64,000 bases of DNA from positions 1-64,000 of the forward strand of contig NZ_JARWAC010000013.1 of the NCBI RefSeq assembly GCF_029846175.1, written 5' to 3'. Position 1 is the first letter of the stretch, and every line of letters starts with the position of its first letter. The notes under the pieces are model-generated. The model saw only the letters and a program-made list of their open reading frames with translations, was not told the DNA's origin and did no database searches. The DNA is from Sphaerisporangium sp. TRM90804 (GTDB taxonomy: Bacteria > Actinomycetota > Actinomycetes > Streptosporangiales > Streptosporangiaceae). Made by a program: the position numbers and the translations under genes. Positions 34,015-42,829 of the stretch are shown here, one piece after another.

Positions 34015-35496
34015 GTGCGGGGGCAGACGCGGCGGTGGCTCTTCGCCGACCAGCTCGGGGACCACTTCCTCGACTCGGCGGAGCAGCCCGTGCTGCTCGT
34101 CGAGGCCCGGTCCGTGCTGGCACGCAGGCGCTTCCACCGGCAGAAGGCCCACCTGGTGCTGTCCGCGCTGCGGCACCGCGCGGCCGAGCTGGGCGACCGC
34201 GCCGAGTTCGCCAGGACCCGCACCTACGGCGAGGCGCTCGACACGCTCGGGGCGCCGCTCACCGTCTGCCACCCCACCAGTTACGCGGCGGAGGCCTTCG
34301 TCCGGCGCCGCGACGAGGTGACCGTGCTGCCCCCGCGCGGGTTCACCACGTCCCCCGGGGAGTTCGGCGCCTGGGTCCGCGACCGCGGCCGGCGGCGACT
34401 GCTCCTGGAGGACTTCTACCGCGACGCCCGGCGCCGCCTCCTCGTGCTGATGGACGGGGACGACCCCGCCGGCGGCAGGTGGAACCTGGACGCCGACAAC
34501 CGCCTGCCGCCGCCGTCCGGAGGGCTGGACCTCCCGCCGCCGTGGGCGCCCGAGGAGGACGAGATCGACGAGGAGGTGCGCCACGACCTCGACCGGTGGG
34601 AGCGCGACGGCGAGGTCGCGTTCGCCGGGCGGGACGGCCCGCGCGGCTTCCCCGCCACCCGCCGGGAGGCGCTGCGGGCGCTGCGGCACTTCATCACGCA
34701 CCGGCTGCCCGTCTTCGGGCCCTTCCAGGACGCCATGCTGTCGTCCGACCCGCACATGGCGCACAGCCGGCTGTCGGCCGCCGTCAACCTCGGCCTGCTC
34801 GACCCCATGGAGTGCGTGCGCGCCGCCGAGGCCGCCTACCGCGACGGGCGCGCGCCGCTGGCGAGCGTCGAGGGCTACGTGCGGCAGCTCATCGGCTGGC
34901 GTGACTACACCTGGCACCTGTACTGGCACTTCGGGGACGACTACCGCAACCTCAACCGCCTGTCCGCCCACGTGCCGCTGCCCGCGTGGTTCGCCGAGCT
35001 GGACGCCGACGCCGTCGAGGCGCGCTGCCTGTCATGGGCGCTGCGCCAGGTGCGCGACACCGGCTTCACCCACCACATCGTCCGGCTCATGGTGCTCGGC
35101 AACTACGCCATGCAACGCGGATTCGACCCCCTGGCGCTCACCGACTGGTACCACCGCTGCTTCGTCGACGGCTACGACTGGGTGATGGTGCCGAACGTGA
35201 TCGGCATGTCCCAGCACGCCGACGGCGGGATGCTGGCCACCAAGCCGTACGCGGCGGGCGGCGCCTACATCAACCGCATGAGCGACTTCTGCGGCCCCTG
35301 CCGCTACCGCCCGACCCTGCGCACGGGCGAGGACGCCTGCCCGTACACGGCGGGGTACTGGTGGTTCGTCTCCCGCAACGAGGAGCACCTGGCCCGCAAC
35401 CCGCGCACCGCCCGCGCCGTCCACGGCATGCGGCGGCTGCCCGACATCGAGGAGGTCCGCGCCCAGGAGTCCCACCGCGACGCCTCGCCTCCCTGA
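34015..35496 (+). CDS. FeS bacterial cryptochrome/photolyase ((6-4)-type)
   Basis: A 493-aa DNA photolyase-like flavoprotein of the iron-sulfur FeS-BCP/PhrB group, which repairs (6-4) photoproducts in blue light. The N-terminal part begins WLFADQLGDHF and continues to VEARSVLARRRFHRQKAHLVLSA. The C-terminal FAD domain includes GWRDYTWHLYW and MVPNVIGMSQHADGG. Four Cys match the group's 4Fe-4S ligands: one in ARCLSWAL, two in FCGPCRY and one in DACPYTAG. GTG start with GGAGGGGG just upstream. The stop codon lies in the first copy of a 60-bp-period repeat. Confidence 0.9.
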   Translation: MRGQTRRWLFADQLGDHFLDSAEQPVLLVEARSVLARRRFHRQKAHLVLSALRHRAAELGDRAEFARTRTYGEALDTLGAPLTVCHPTSYAAEAFVRRRDEVTVLPPRGFTTSPGEFGAWVRDRGRRRLLLEDFYRDARRRLLVLMDGDDPAGGRWNLDADNRLPPPSGGLDLPPPWAPEEDEIDEEVRHDLDRWERDGEVAFAGRDGPRGFPATRREALRALRHFITHRLPVFGPFQDAMLSSDPHMAHSRLSAAVNLGLLDPMECVRAAEAAYRDGRAPLASVEGYVRQLIGWRDYTWHLYWHFGDDYRNLNRLSAHVPLPAWFAELDADAVEARCLSWALRQVRDTGFTHHIVRLMVLGNYAMQRGFDPLALTDWYHRCFVDGYDWVMVPNVIGMSQHADGGMLATKPYAAGGAYINRMSDFCGPCRYRPTLRTGEDACPYTAGYWWFVSRNEEHLARNPRTARAVHGMRRLPDIEEVRAQESHRDASPP

Positions 35497-35587
35497 GACC
35501 GGCCCGCCCGCTGGTGTCGGTGATCGACACCCCGCCGCTTTCGCTTGCCTCCCTGAGACAGGGCCCGCCTGGTGGTGTCGGATCGAC
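35487..35587. repeat. Direct repeat spanning the photolyase stop codon
   Basis: GCCTCCCTGAGAC followed by a GCCCGCC...GGTGTCGG...GATCGAC block occurs at 35487-35528 and again at 35547-35587, period 60 bp. The first copy contains the last photolyase codons and its TGA. The second copy looks like a local duplication of the gene's 3' end. Confidence 0.7.
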
Positions 35588-35606
35588 GCGCCGCCTGACG
35601 GCGCGG

Positions 35607-35981
35607 TCAGACGAGGTGGCGGGTCGCGGCGCTCTCCAGCGGGCCGCCGGCCAGCGCCGCCGTCACGTCCGCGTAGATGTCGAACATGGCGTCGAGGCCG
35701 GTGATCTGCAGGATCTTCCGCGGCGTGGGGCAGAGGCCGCACACCGCGCAGGTGCCGCCGTTGCGGGCGGTCCTGCCGCAGGCGCCGATCAGGAGCCGCA
35801 GGCCGGAGGAGTCGATGAAGCTCATCTCTGACAGGTCGAACAGCAGCCGGGGGCCGGGGTGCTGCTCGAAGGCCTCGTCGATGTGCTTGCCCAACTGGGA
35901 CATGCCGTTCCTGTCGACCTCGCCCACGATGGTGATCACCGTGAAGTCGTGACGGCGCTCGCGGCGTACCGTCAGCGACAT
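35607..35981 (-). CDS. STAS-domain anti-anti-sigma factor
   Basis: A 124-aa single STAS domain of the SpoIIAA/RsbV type, which frees a sigma factor by binding its anti-sigma kinase. The regulatory phospho-acceptor Ser is in FIDSSGLRLLIGA (residues ~55-67). DFTVITIVGEVDRN forms the N-terminal strand. It has three Cys near residues 70-85 (GACGRTARNGGTCAVCGLC) that are not typical for the family. GGGAGGG precedes the ATG. No partner kinase lies nearby. The 306-bp gap 35982-36287 toward the sulfotransferase holds divergent promoters at most; nothing specific was seen. Confidence 0.85.
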   Translation of the reverse strand: MSLTVRRERRHDFTVITIVGEVDRNGMSQLGKHIDEAFEQHPGPRLLFDLSEMSFIDSSGLRLLIGACGRTARNGGTCAVCGLCPTPRKILQITGLDAMFDIYADVTAALAGGPLESAATRHLV

Positions 35982-36287
35982 GTCGGCCCTCCCGTCTGTG
36001 GCGCCCGTTCCGGTCAGTCTGTCCCTCGTGGTCGTGCCCGCACAAGGGCACGCGTCGAGGGAGTGGCGACCACCCGCCCGGCCGGTGCCCGGGGGACGGC
36101 TGTGACGGAAGGTCTGACCGGGCCCCCGGGACGCGGTGAGCGCGCGGACGGCCGTCCGTTCCGCTCGTACGTGTCTCCTTGACTCCCCGGTGGGAATGAA
36201 CCTTGCATGGATCGGCATGTCACCGACCCGCCCGAGCGGCACGAGACCCCCGGTGGGAGGTGGTGACCGGTCGGACGGGGGACGCAC

Positions 36288-36965
36288 ATGCGGGTCATAG
36301 GCGCGGGATTCGGCCGGACGGGGACGCTATCCCTCAAAGTGGCGCTGGAGACGCTTGGATTCGCCCCCTGCAACCACATGACGGAGGTGATGCGGCGCCC
36401 CGACCTGATCAACGCGTGGCTCGACATCGCCGAGGGAAGATCCACCGACTGGGACGCCGTGCTTGGAGACTTCGACGCGACGCTCGACTGGCCCGCCGCG
36501 GCCTACTGGCGTGAGCTCGCCGAGCACTACCCCGACGCGAAGGTGCTGCTCACCGTCAGGGACCCCGAACGCTGGTACGAGAGCATGCGCGCGACCATAC
36601 TCCGGCGGCCCCATCTGAAGGCCGGTCGCTTCAGGCGCCTGGCCATGGCGGTGCTGAGCCGCCGCGGCGCCCACTTCCGCACGTTCGCCCGCATGGCCCG
36701 CACCACCGTCGTGGAGGGCGTCCTGGGCGGGGAGACGCGCGACAGGCACCGCCTCATCCAGATCTTCCAGGACCACGTCCGCGAGGTCCGCGACACGATC
36801 CCGCCCGACCGCCTCCTGGTGTACGACGTCCGCGAGGGCTGGCCCCGCTTGTGCGCCTTCCTCGGCGTCCCCGTCCCCGACATCCCGTTCCCCCGCCTGA
36901 ACGACAGGGAGGCCTTCCAGCGCCTCTCCCGATCGCTGACCCACGGCCCTCCCACCACCCCGTGA
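36288..36965 (+). CDS. Sulfotransferase-family protein
   Basis: A 225-aa small sulfotransferase-like protein. The PAPS 5'-phosphosulfate loop is GAGFGRTGTLSLKVALE (residues 5-21), and the 3'-phosphate-binding segment is KVLLTVRDPERWYESM (~84-99). YDVREGWPRLCAFLGVPVP near 185 is the usual C-terminal block. This is a bacterial group annotated as sulfotransferases; the acceptor is unknown and not all members have proven activity. It is a lone gene with no sulfate-activation genes nearby. Confidence 0.82.
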   Translation: MRVIGAGFGRTGTLSLKVALETLGFAPCNHMTEVMRRPDLINAWLDIAEGRSTDWDAVLGDFDATLDWPAAAYWRELAEHYPDAKVLLTVRDPERWYESMRATILRRPHLKAGRFRRLAMAVLSRRGAHFRTFARMARTTVVEGVLGGETRDRHRLIQIFQDHVREVRDTIPPDRLLVYDVREGWPRLCAFLGVPVPDIPFPRLNDREAFQRLSRSLTHGPPTTP

Positions 36966-37065
36966 CCGGCCGCCGTGAGGACGGCGCGGCGGTCGCCGGG
37001 GAGGCGGCGTCGCGTACGGCGGCCGGGAGCGTGGCCGGGCGGGCAGGCGGTCGTGGCGGTGGGTT

Positions 37066-38076
37066 CTACCAGTCGCCGCCGCCCTCGTCCTCGCCCTCGA
37101 AGGCGTCGCCGATCTCGTCGGCCACCTCGGCGGCGACCAGGCCGCCGACGACTCCGGCGGCGCCCGCCGCGGCGACCGCGCCCAGGCCCGGGCCGCCGCG
37201 ATGGTGGCCGTGGCCGTGGTGGTCGTGCTCGTGGTGCGGCCCGCCGTAGTGCCCTTCCCCGTAGTGGGCCTGGCCGTGGGCCGCCGGTCCGGCCGAGTGG
37301 CCGTGGCGGCCCGCGAGGCCGTCCAGCCAGCGGCCGATCTCGGCCGTCCAGTCGATGCGCAGAGCCTGGTCGTGGGTGACCTGGAAGCGGCCGAAGGAGT
37401 CGTGCCCGGACTGGAACATGCCGCCGCGCTTGTCGGCCTCCAGGATCACCTCCAGGCCCTCGGGGTTGGCGACGAACGTCAGCTCGACCTCGTTGACCTG
37501 CCCGGCGTACTGGCCGGGCGGGTAGAACTCGATCTCCTGGAAGAACGGGAGCCGCTGGTCGACCCCGAAGAGCTGCCCCGCCTCGAAGTCGGCGCTCTTG
37601 AAGTGGAAGCCGAGCCGGGAGAACGCCTGCAAGACCTGGTCCTGTGAGGGCAGCGGCACGATCGCGACGGGGTCGAGGTCACCCTTGTCCACGGCCTTGG
37701 CGATCGCGAGCTCGGTGCGCACGCCCACGGCCGAGCCGCGCATGGGCCGGCCCTGGATCTCGGTGATCGGCGTCTCCCACGGGACGGCGAACTGGAAGGG
37801 GATGTTCTGCTGCTCGCCCTTGCGCAGGGAGAACGGCCCGGCGACCCGGGTCTGGAAGAACTCGGCGGTGCCGGCGTGCTCACCGTCCCCGACCTCGCTC
37901 TCCACCCGGGTGACCAGCCCCAGCGCGACGTACTCGATCTCGGAGTCGACGTCGCCGCCCTTGAGGCGGACCTCACCGGCGAGGACCCCGCCGGGCTGCA
38001 CCTGCGTCGTGGCCAGGACGGTGTCCACCGAAGGACCTCCGACGCCCAAGGCTCCCAGCAACCGTTTGAATACCAC
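37066..38076 (-). CDS. spo0M: Spo0M-family sporulation-control protein
   Basis: A 336-aa cytosolic protein of the arrestin-like Spo0M family (~250 aa in Bacillus). VVFKRLLGALGVGGPSVDTVL opens it and the beta-sandwich runs to ~260 (VALGLVTRVE, IPFQFAVPWETPITEIQGR, DQRLPFFQEIEFYPP). The extra ~75-residue C-terminus is unusual: a His-rich stretch (residues ~268-305) followed by an Ala/Gly hydrophobic helix (~308-322) and an acidic end. The His stretch could bind Ni, Zn or Cu, and the helix could contact membrane; both are inference. GTG 38076 is chosen for GAGAGGGAA upstream. Confidence 0.85.
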   Translation of the reverse strand: MVFKRLLGALGVGGPSVDTVLATTQVQPGGVLAGEVRLKGGDVDSEIEYVALGLVTRVESEVGDGEHAGTAEFFQTRVAGPFSLRKGEQQNIPFQFAVPWETPITEIQGRPMRGSAVGVRTELAIAKAVDKGDLDPVAIVPLPSQDQVLQAFSRLGFHFKSADFEAGQLFGVDQRLPFFQEIEFYPPGQYAGQVNEVELTFVANPEGLEVILEADKRGGMFQSGHDSFGRFQVTHDQALRIDWTAEIGRWLDGLAGRHGHSAGPAAHGQAHYGEGHYGGPHHEHDHHGHGHHRGGPGLGAVAAAGAAGVVGGLVAAEVADEIGDAFEGEDEGGGDW

Positions 38077-38294
38077 GGCTTCCCTCTCCCGATGTGTCCG
38101 TGTGATCCGACCTCTGAGCAACGATCAGCTCCGGGCCCGGGTTCCCCCCGCGCCCGCCGCCAGCCAGTGTGCCCCAGCCCCCTTCCCGACACGCGAGATA
38201 CCGGCGACTTCCCCCCCGTGGGGCCGGACATCTGACGGGACGAACCCGATGACACCGCCCCGAACACCAGCGGACCGCCCAGCCGCAACCGTGC

Positions 38295-38384
38295 CACGTA
38301 CCGGCGTCCCGGGTATGGGGGACGGCGTGCGGGTGGGTTCGCGGCCGGTGGCTCATGCCGTCGCACGTACCGGCGTCCCGGGTA
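38295..38384. repeat. Direct repeat in the 38.1-38.6 kb gap
   Basis: CACGTACCGGCGTCCCGGGTA is present at 38295-38315 and 38364-38384, period 69 bp, and each copy is followed by a GACGGCGTGCG block. It lies in the 487-bp non-coding gap between spo0M and the flavin monooxygenase. Apart from the repeat I see no gene in 38077-38563. Confidence 0.65.
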
Positions 38385-38563
38385 CAGGTGACGGCGTGCG
38401 CGTCGGTCCCCGGCCGCTCGCCACGAACAGGTTCGCCCGGTGTCAGCGCCGCGTCGGTGCGTGGTGGTGCGGCGATTTCGGCGCCGGTTACGGCGGCGAG
38501 CCGGTCGATGCCGGTGGGTACCGCACGGTGCGGTGACGGGCGCGCGTGGGACGACCGGAGCCG

Positions 38564-39844
38564 TCAGGCGGCCGCGGGGGTGGAGCGGAGGAGGCGGCGG
38601 ATCTCGGTTGCGGCGGCGCGGCCGGCGCGGTTGGCGCCGACCGTGCTGGCCGACGGGCCGTAGCCGACCAGGTGGAGGCGGGGCTCGGCGATGACGCGGG
38701 TGCCGTCCATCAGAATGCCGCCGCCGGGCTCGCGGAGCCGCAGCGGGCTGAGGTGACCGAGCGCCGAGCGGAACCCGGTGGCCCACACGATCACGTCGGC
38801 GGGGAAGACCCGGCCGCCGGCCCACGCGGGCCCCTCGGGCGTGATCCGGTCGAACATGGGCTGCCGGTCGAGCGCGCCCTTGTCCAGCGCCTCGCGCACG
38901 ACGGACGTGTAGCCGAGGCCGGTGACGCTCACCACGCTCTGCGGCGGGAGCCCGGCGCGGACCCGCTCCTCCACCGCCGCGACGATGGCCCGCCCCTCCT
39001 CGGCCCCGAAGTCGCCCTCGCGGAACTGCGGCGGCCGGCGCGTCACCCACAGCGTGGCCGACGCCACCCCCGCCACCTCCGACAGCACGTGCGCCGCCGA
39101 ATGCCCGCCGCCCACCACGACCACCCGGAGCCCCGCGAACTCCGCGGGCCCGCGATAGCCGGCGTAGTGCAGCTGCCTGCCCTCGAAGAGCGCCGCCCCC
39201 GGGTAGAAGGGCCAGTGGGGCCGCGTCCAGGTGCCGGTGGCGTTGACCACCGCCCGCGCCGCCCACCGCCCCGACGACGCCGTGACCAGCAGACGTCCTT
39301 CCGTGCCCCCGTCCGCCACCCCACCGCGACCGCCTTGGGCGTCCCGCCCCCCCTGGGCCGCACCGGCGAGCCGGCCCCCCGTTTCCTCGGCCGAGCCGTC
39401 CGCGACGGCTTCATCCGCGCGGGCGAGCCGGCTCACGCCCAGGACCTGAACGGGACGGAGCACCGGCAGCTCCAGCTCCCGCTCGTAGCGGGCGTAGTAC
39501 GCGGGCACGACCTCGGCCACCGGGCGCGTCCCGTCGGCGACCTCGGGCAGGCGGACGCCGGGCAGGTCGAAGATCCCGTGGATCTTGTCCATGGTCAGCG
39601 TCGGAGACCGGTGCCGCCACGCTCCGCCGGGCCCGTCCCCGGCGTCCAGCACCACGAACGACGCCCCGAACCGCCGCAGAAAGTACGCGCTGGACAGCCC
39701 CGCCTGCCCGGCCCCGATCACCACGACGTCGACGTCGACGTCCCCGCCGCCGGGGCCGGGCCCGCCGGCACCGTCAGCGAAGCCCCCGCCACCGGACCCG
39801 ACCGAGATGTTCACGCCGATGAACAACCATCCCGGGCCCGCCAT
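38564..39844 (-). CDS. FAD-dependent (flavin monooxygenase-like) oxidoreductase
   Basis: A 426-aa two-dinucleotide-domain flavoprotein. The FAD motif VVVIGAGQAGLSSAYFL is near residue 40 and GAWRHRSPTL follows. A second Rossmann motif, VVVVGGGHSAAHVLSE, near 250 should bind NADPH. VIVWATGFRSALGHL near 355 is the FATGY-like block of class B flavin mono-oxygenases. The N-terminal ~35 residues are Gly-rich and may not be translated; a GTG nearer the FAD motif is an alternative start. A Gly/Ala-rich insertion lies at ~150-185. The P450 gene upstream (39985-41241) points the same way, 140 bp away. Confidence 0.82.
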   Translation of the reverse strand: MAGPGWLFIGVNISVGSGGGGFADGAGGPGPGGGDVDVDVVVIGAGQAGLSSAYFLRRFGASFVVLDAGDGPGGAWRHRSPTLTMDKIHGIFDLPGVRLPEVADGTRPVAEVVPAYYARYERELELPVLRPVQVLGVSRLARADEAVADGSAEETGGRLAGAAQGGRDAQGGRGGVADGGTEGRLLVTASSGRWAARAVVNATGTWTRPHWPFYPGAALFEGRQLHYAGYRGPAEFAGLRVVVVGGGHSAAHVLSEVAGVASATLWVTRRPPQFREGDFGAEEGRAIVAAVEERVRAGLPPQSVVSVTGLGYTSVVREALDKGALDRQPMFDRITPEGPAWAGGRVFPADVIVWATGFRSALGHLSPLRLREPGGGILMDGTRVIAEPRLHLVGYGPSASTVGANRAGRAAATEIRRLLRSTPAAA

Positions 39845-39984
39845 GCTTCCCAGGACACCGTCAACCGGACACCAGGTGAGCCCGAGGCCCGCCCGCGTGC
39901 CGTGAAGCGGAGAGCAGGTTCACGTTCTGCGTGCCGCCGGTCACCGGCCGGAACAGGGCATGAGAGCATGAGGGCGGCAGCCGC

Positions 39985-41241
39985 TCACCAGGTGAGGACC
40001 AGCTGCTCCGGCGACCGGTGGATCATCGTGGATCGCATGAGGACGGTGTGGCCGGGGGCCAGGCGGAGACCGGGAAGCCGCCGCGTCAGCGTCTCCAGGG
40101 CGATGCGCACCTGCTCCCGCGCGAGCTGCGCCCCCGGGCAGGCGTGCGCCCCGTGCCCGAACCCCATGTGACGCACCGGCGCCCGGGTGATGTCGAAGAC
40201 GTCCGCACGCTCGAACCGCGCCTCGTCCCGGTTCGCCGACCCGAACGCCACCAGCACCGAGGCGCCGGCGGCGAGTTGCGTCCCCGCGAGCGTCACCGGT
40301 CTGGTGGTCACCCGGTGGAACGCCTGCAGCGCGGTGTCGTGACGAACGGCCTCCTCGACGGCCGCCGGAATCATCGCGGGACGAGCGCGGAGCAGCTCCC
40401 ACTGCTCGCGATGCCGCAGCAGATGCAGAACGGCCGTCCCGATCAGCGCCGTCGTCGTCAGATGCCCGGCGAGCAGGAGGTTCTGCAGGTTGGACACCAC
40501 CTCGGCGCGCTGCTCGGCACTCATCTCGCCGGACCCGGGAGCCAGCGCCCGCACCATCTCGGTGCAGACGTCGTCACGAGGCTGCTCCCGCCGCCGCCGC
40601 GCGTACCCGTCCAGCAGGTGCTGCAACGCGACGACGTCCCGCGCGGCCCGAACCTGCTCCTCCTCTTCCAGCGGCACGAACAGCAGGTCGACCGCCCGCC
40701 GGCTCCACCCCACCGCCAGCGGCACGTCGGCGGTGTCGAGCCCCATCACCCGCCCCACGACCTCCCCGGCGAGGACCTCGGCGAAGTCCCCCATCAACTC
40801 CACCCGCCCGGCCCCGCCACCCGAACCGCCGAGCCCGGCACCCGGCCCCCCGGGCCCTCCAGCCGTGAACCCGTCGACAAGCGCCTCGGCCCGCTCGGCG
40901 ATGAACGGCACCACGGCGGCCACCCGCGCAGCGGAGAACCCCCGCGTCAACGGCAGCCGATACCGCCGATGCTCCTCCCCGTCGGCCGTGACGACCGTAC
41001 GAGCCCCCCCGACGCCCCGCCGCAACTCCGCCAGGGCGGCGCCCCCCGGCACCACGTCCGCCCGCAGAGCCCGCGCCGACGAGAAGACCTCCGGCCGCCG
41101 CAACACCTCCCGCGCATCCCCGAACCGACTCACCAGCCAGGAGTCCAACTCGGGCAGATAGGTGAGGCCCGGCGTCTCGCGCGCTTCGGCGTAGACGTCA
41201 TAGGGCTCACGCCGGACCTGATGCCACTCGCTATCCGTCAT
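39985..41241 (-). CDS. Cytochrome P450
   Basis: A 418-aa P450. The I-helix motif is AGHLTTT (an H-L-T variant of GxE/DTT; the acidic residue is replaced by Leu), the ExxR motif is in VEEAVRHD, and the haem loop is FGHGAHACPGAQLAR. The C-helix segment reads EEHRRYRLPLTRGF. A Gly-rich insertion lies near residues 125-145. GGAAAG precedes the ATG. No ferredoxin is adjacent. Loss of the acidic I-helix residue is known in P450s with substrate-assisted or peroxide chemistry, so it may differ from the 26431 enzyme. Substrate unknown. Confidence 0.92.
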   Translation of the reverse strand: MTDSEWHQVRREPYDVYAEARETPGLTYLPELDSWLVSRFGDAREVLRRPEVFSSARALRADVVPGGAALAELRRGVGGARTVVTADGEEHRRYRLPLTRGFSAARVAAVVPFIAERAEALVDGFTAGGPGGPGAGLGGSGGGAGRVELMGDFAEVLAGEVVGRVMGLDTADVPLAVGWSRRAVDLLFVPLEEEEQVRAARDVVALQHLLDGYARRRREQPRDDVCTEMVRALAPGSGEMSAEQRAEVVSNLQNLLLAGHLTTTALIGTAVLHLLRHREQWELLRARPAMIPAAVEEAVRHDTALQAFHRVTTRPVTLAGTQLAAGASVLVAFGSANRDEARFERADVFDITRAPVRHMGFGHGAHACPGAQLAREQVRIALETLTRRLPGLRLAPGHTVLMRSTMIHRSPEQLVLTW

Positions 41242-41378
41242 CAGTGTCTTTCCAGGAGGGATCGGTCATCGACATCCGCTTGGAAAGGCAGGGTAACCGA
41301 CGATCATCCGCCGGTCGCCGGACGTGAAGACGCACCCCGGCCGTCGGAGCGGACGACCGGGGTGCCAAAAGCGGGAGG

Positions 41379-42317
41379 TCAGGACCTGGGGAGTTGGTAG
41401 TTCTCGTCGAGGGCGGCGCCTCGGTGGGGCTTGTACTGGTCGTAGCCTCGCGAGTCGCACTGGAGGCCGCCGTTGATGCAGTGGCGGACCAGGGCGTCGA
41501 GCGTGGGGGGGTCCCAGGCGTTGAAGAAGTCGTAGTGCCAGGTGTAGCCGCGGCCGCTGGCCAGGCGGACGGTGGACATGTCGCCGCTGACGGGGAAGGC
41601 GATCTTGAACTCGATCATCGGGACGACGGAGGGGTGGGTGGAGGGGCAGCGGCCGTTGACCGGGTAGGCCATGTGGCTCTTGTGGTCGGCGCTGTCGAGG
41701 TCTCTGCCGTTCCAGCAGCTCGGGGCCTGGAAGCGGACGTTGAGCTGGGTTCCGGCCGGGCAGTTGGCCGGGAAGTCCCAGTTGAAGGCGCTGTTGCCGC
41801 ACTCCCAGCCCTCGACGCGGCCGGGGTGGTTCTGGAACTCCGACTGGCTCGCGGTCGGGCTGCCGACGACGAAGCGCAGGCCCTGGGGGAAGGAGCGGAC
41901 GGTCGTGTAGTCCTGGACGCCGGACTTGTAGTACACGACCTGGCGGAAGTTGGGCAGGATCATCTGGCTGCCCTTGTAGACCGAGGGGAACCAGTAGGCC
42001 GACTTGTCACCGGGGACGGTGCACGCCGTCCCGCCCGCGAGCAGCGAGGACGTGGTGCTGCTCGCGTTCGTGGTCGTGTTCCCGAGGAACGTGTGCATGT
42101 GCGAGGCGCCGGGCAGGCCGGGGTAGATGATCGGGTCGTCCGGCCGGTTCACCGTGGGGTTGCAGTTGGCCTGGAACTCGTGGTGGCTCACGTAGTCGTC
42201 GGCCGCCACGGCCGGGGACTGCTGAGCATGGGCTCCTGTGGTGGCACTAGCCACCAGGGCGAGGGCCGCGAGGCCGGTCGCCAGGCGGCCGGCCGTTCGC
42301 GTGAGCGTGCGTGACAC
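41379..42317 (-). CDS. Secreted DUF1996 protein under LacI-type control
   Basis: A 312-aa secreted protein: signal peptide (~1-33, ending ATTGAHA), then one DUF1996 domain with SHHEFQANC, ASHMHTFLGN, DKSAYWFPS and FQAPSCWNGRD motifs and several conserved Cys. GTG start behind GGGAGAGACC. Its promoter (TTGACA, 17 bp, TAACCC) carries GGAGAGCGCTCTCC just downstream of the -10, the same operator found before the neighbouring glycosidases and lacI. It is divergent from the GH55-like gene. This co-regulation links DUF1996 to polysaccharide breakdown; the activity itself is unknown. Confidence 0.85.
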   Translation of the reverse strand: MSRTLTRTAGRLATGLAALALVASATTGAHAQQSPAVAADDYVSHHEFQANCNPTVNRPDDPIIYPGLPGASHMHTFLGNTTTNASSTTSSLLAGGTACTVPGDKSAYWFPSVYKGSQMILPNFRQVVYYKSGVQDYTTVRSFPQGLRFVVGSPTASQSEFQNHPGRVEGWECGNSAFNWDFPANCPAGTQLNVRFQAPSCWNGRDLDSADHKSHMAYPVNGRCPSTHPSVVPMIEFKIAFPVSGDMSTVRLASGRGYTWHYDFFNAWDPPTLDALVRHCINGGLQCDSRGYDQYKPHRGAALDENYQLPRS

Positions 42318-42428
42318 GGTCTCTCCCGTCTGCGGGGGGCTGGTCGGAGAGTCGGGGGGGCGGGTCCTCGGCAGGGCCGGCGGGACCAGGGGCGTGGGAC
42401 GGCGGGGCCGCCGACGCGACGGAGGGCT

Positions 42429-42476
42429 GGAGAGCGCTCTCCCTAGAGGGTTACGCCGATGTTTCGCGTCTGTCAA
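42429..42476 (-). promoter_or_regulatory. DUF1996 promoter with LacI-type operator
   Basis: Read on the minus strand: -35 TTGACA (42476-42471), 17-bp spacer, -10 TAACCC (42453-42448), then the perfect palindrome GGAGAGCGCTCTCC (42442-42429) over the expected start site. Repressor bound there would block initiation. The full 42318-42829 gap is 512 bp and otherwise shows only the divergent promoter described next. Confidence 0.8.
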
Positions 42477-42723
42477 CCGGTTCTTCACATCTGATGGGTC
42501 GTGCGGGTGCGAACAGGGAGTCCCTCGCGAGAGATTCCATGTCAGAGCCCTTCGCTGAGGGAACGGGATGATGACAACCACTCTGACGTGCGCGGATGGC
42601 CTTCTGTCACGTGCCAAGGGCGAGTCGGGGGGCGGCGCGGGGCCGGTGACCGGGGGGCCGGGAGGGGGTGGACGTGTTTCGGCCGTGTGAGCAGCGCGTT
42701 TCCAACTCGGCGGCGGGGGAGTG

Positions 42724-42771
42724 TTGACAAGGACCGGCACAGCGGACACTCTCTGCTGGAGAGCGCTCTCC
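42724..42771 (+). promoter_or_regulatory. GH55-like gene promoter with LacI-type operator
   Basis: -35 TTGACA (42724-42729), 17-bp spacer, -10 CACTCT (42747-42752), then GGAGAGCGCTCTCC (42758-42771). The same three elements at nearly the same spacing precede the 48961 gene, and the leader sequences downstream are also similar. Confidence 0.8.
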
Positions 42772-42829
42772 CTTTCCTGTCGCCACCGTGTGCGGCGGCG
42801 GGCACCCCCCATGTCTTAAAGGAGAGGCC

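Noticed and set aside
35982-36287. N-terminal extension of the STAS protein
   Set aside because: ATG 35981 has a strong GGGAGGG site and gives the normal family length. The extension is low-complexity.
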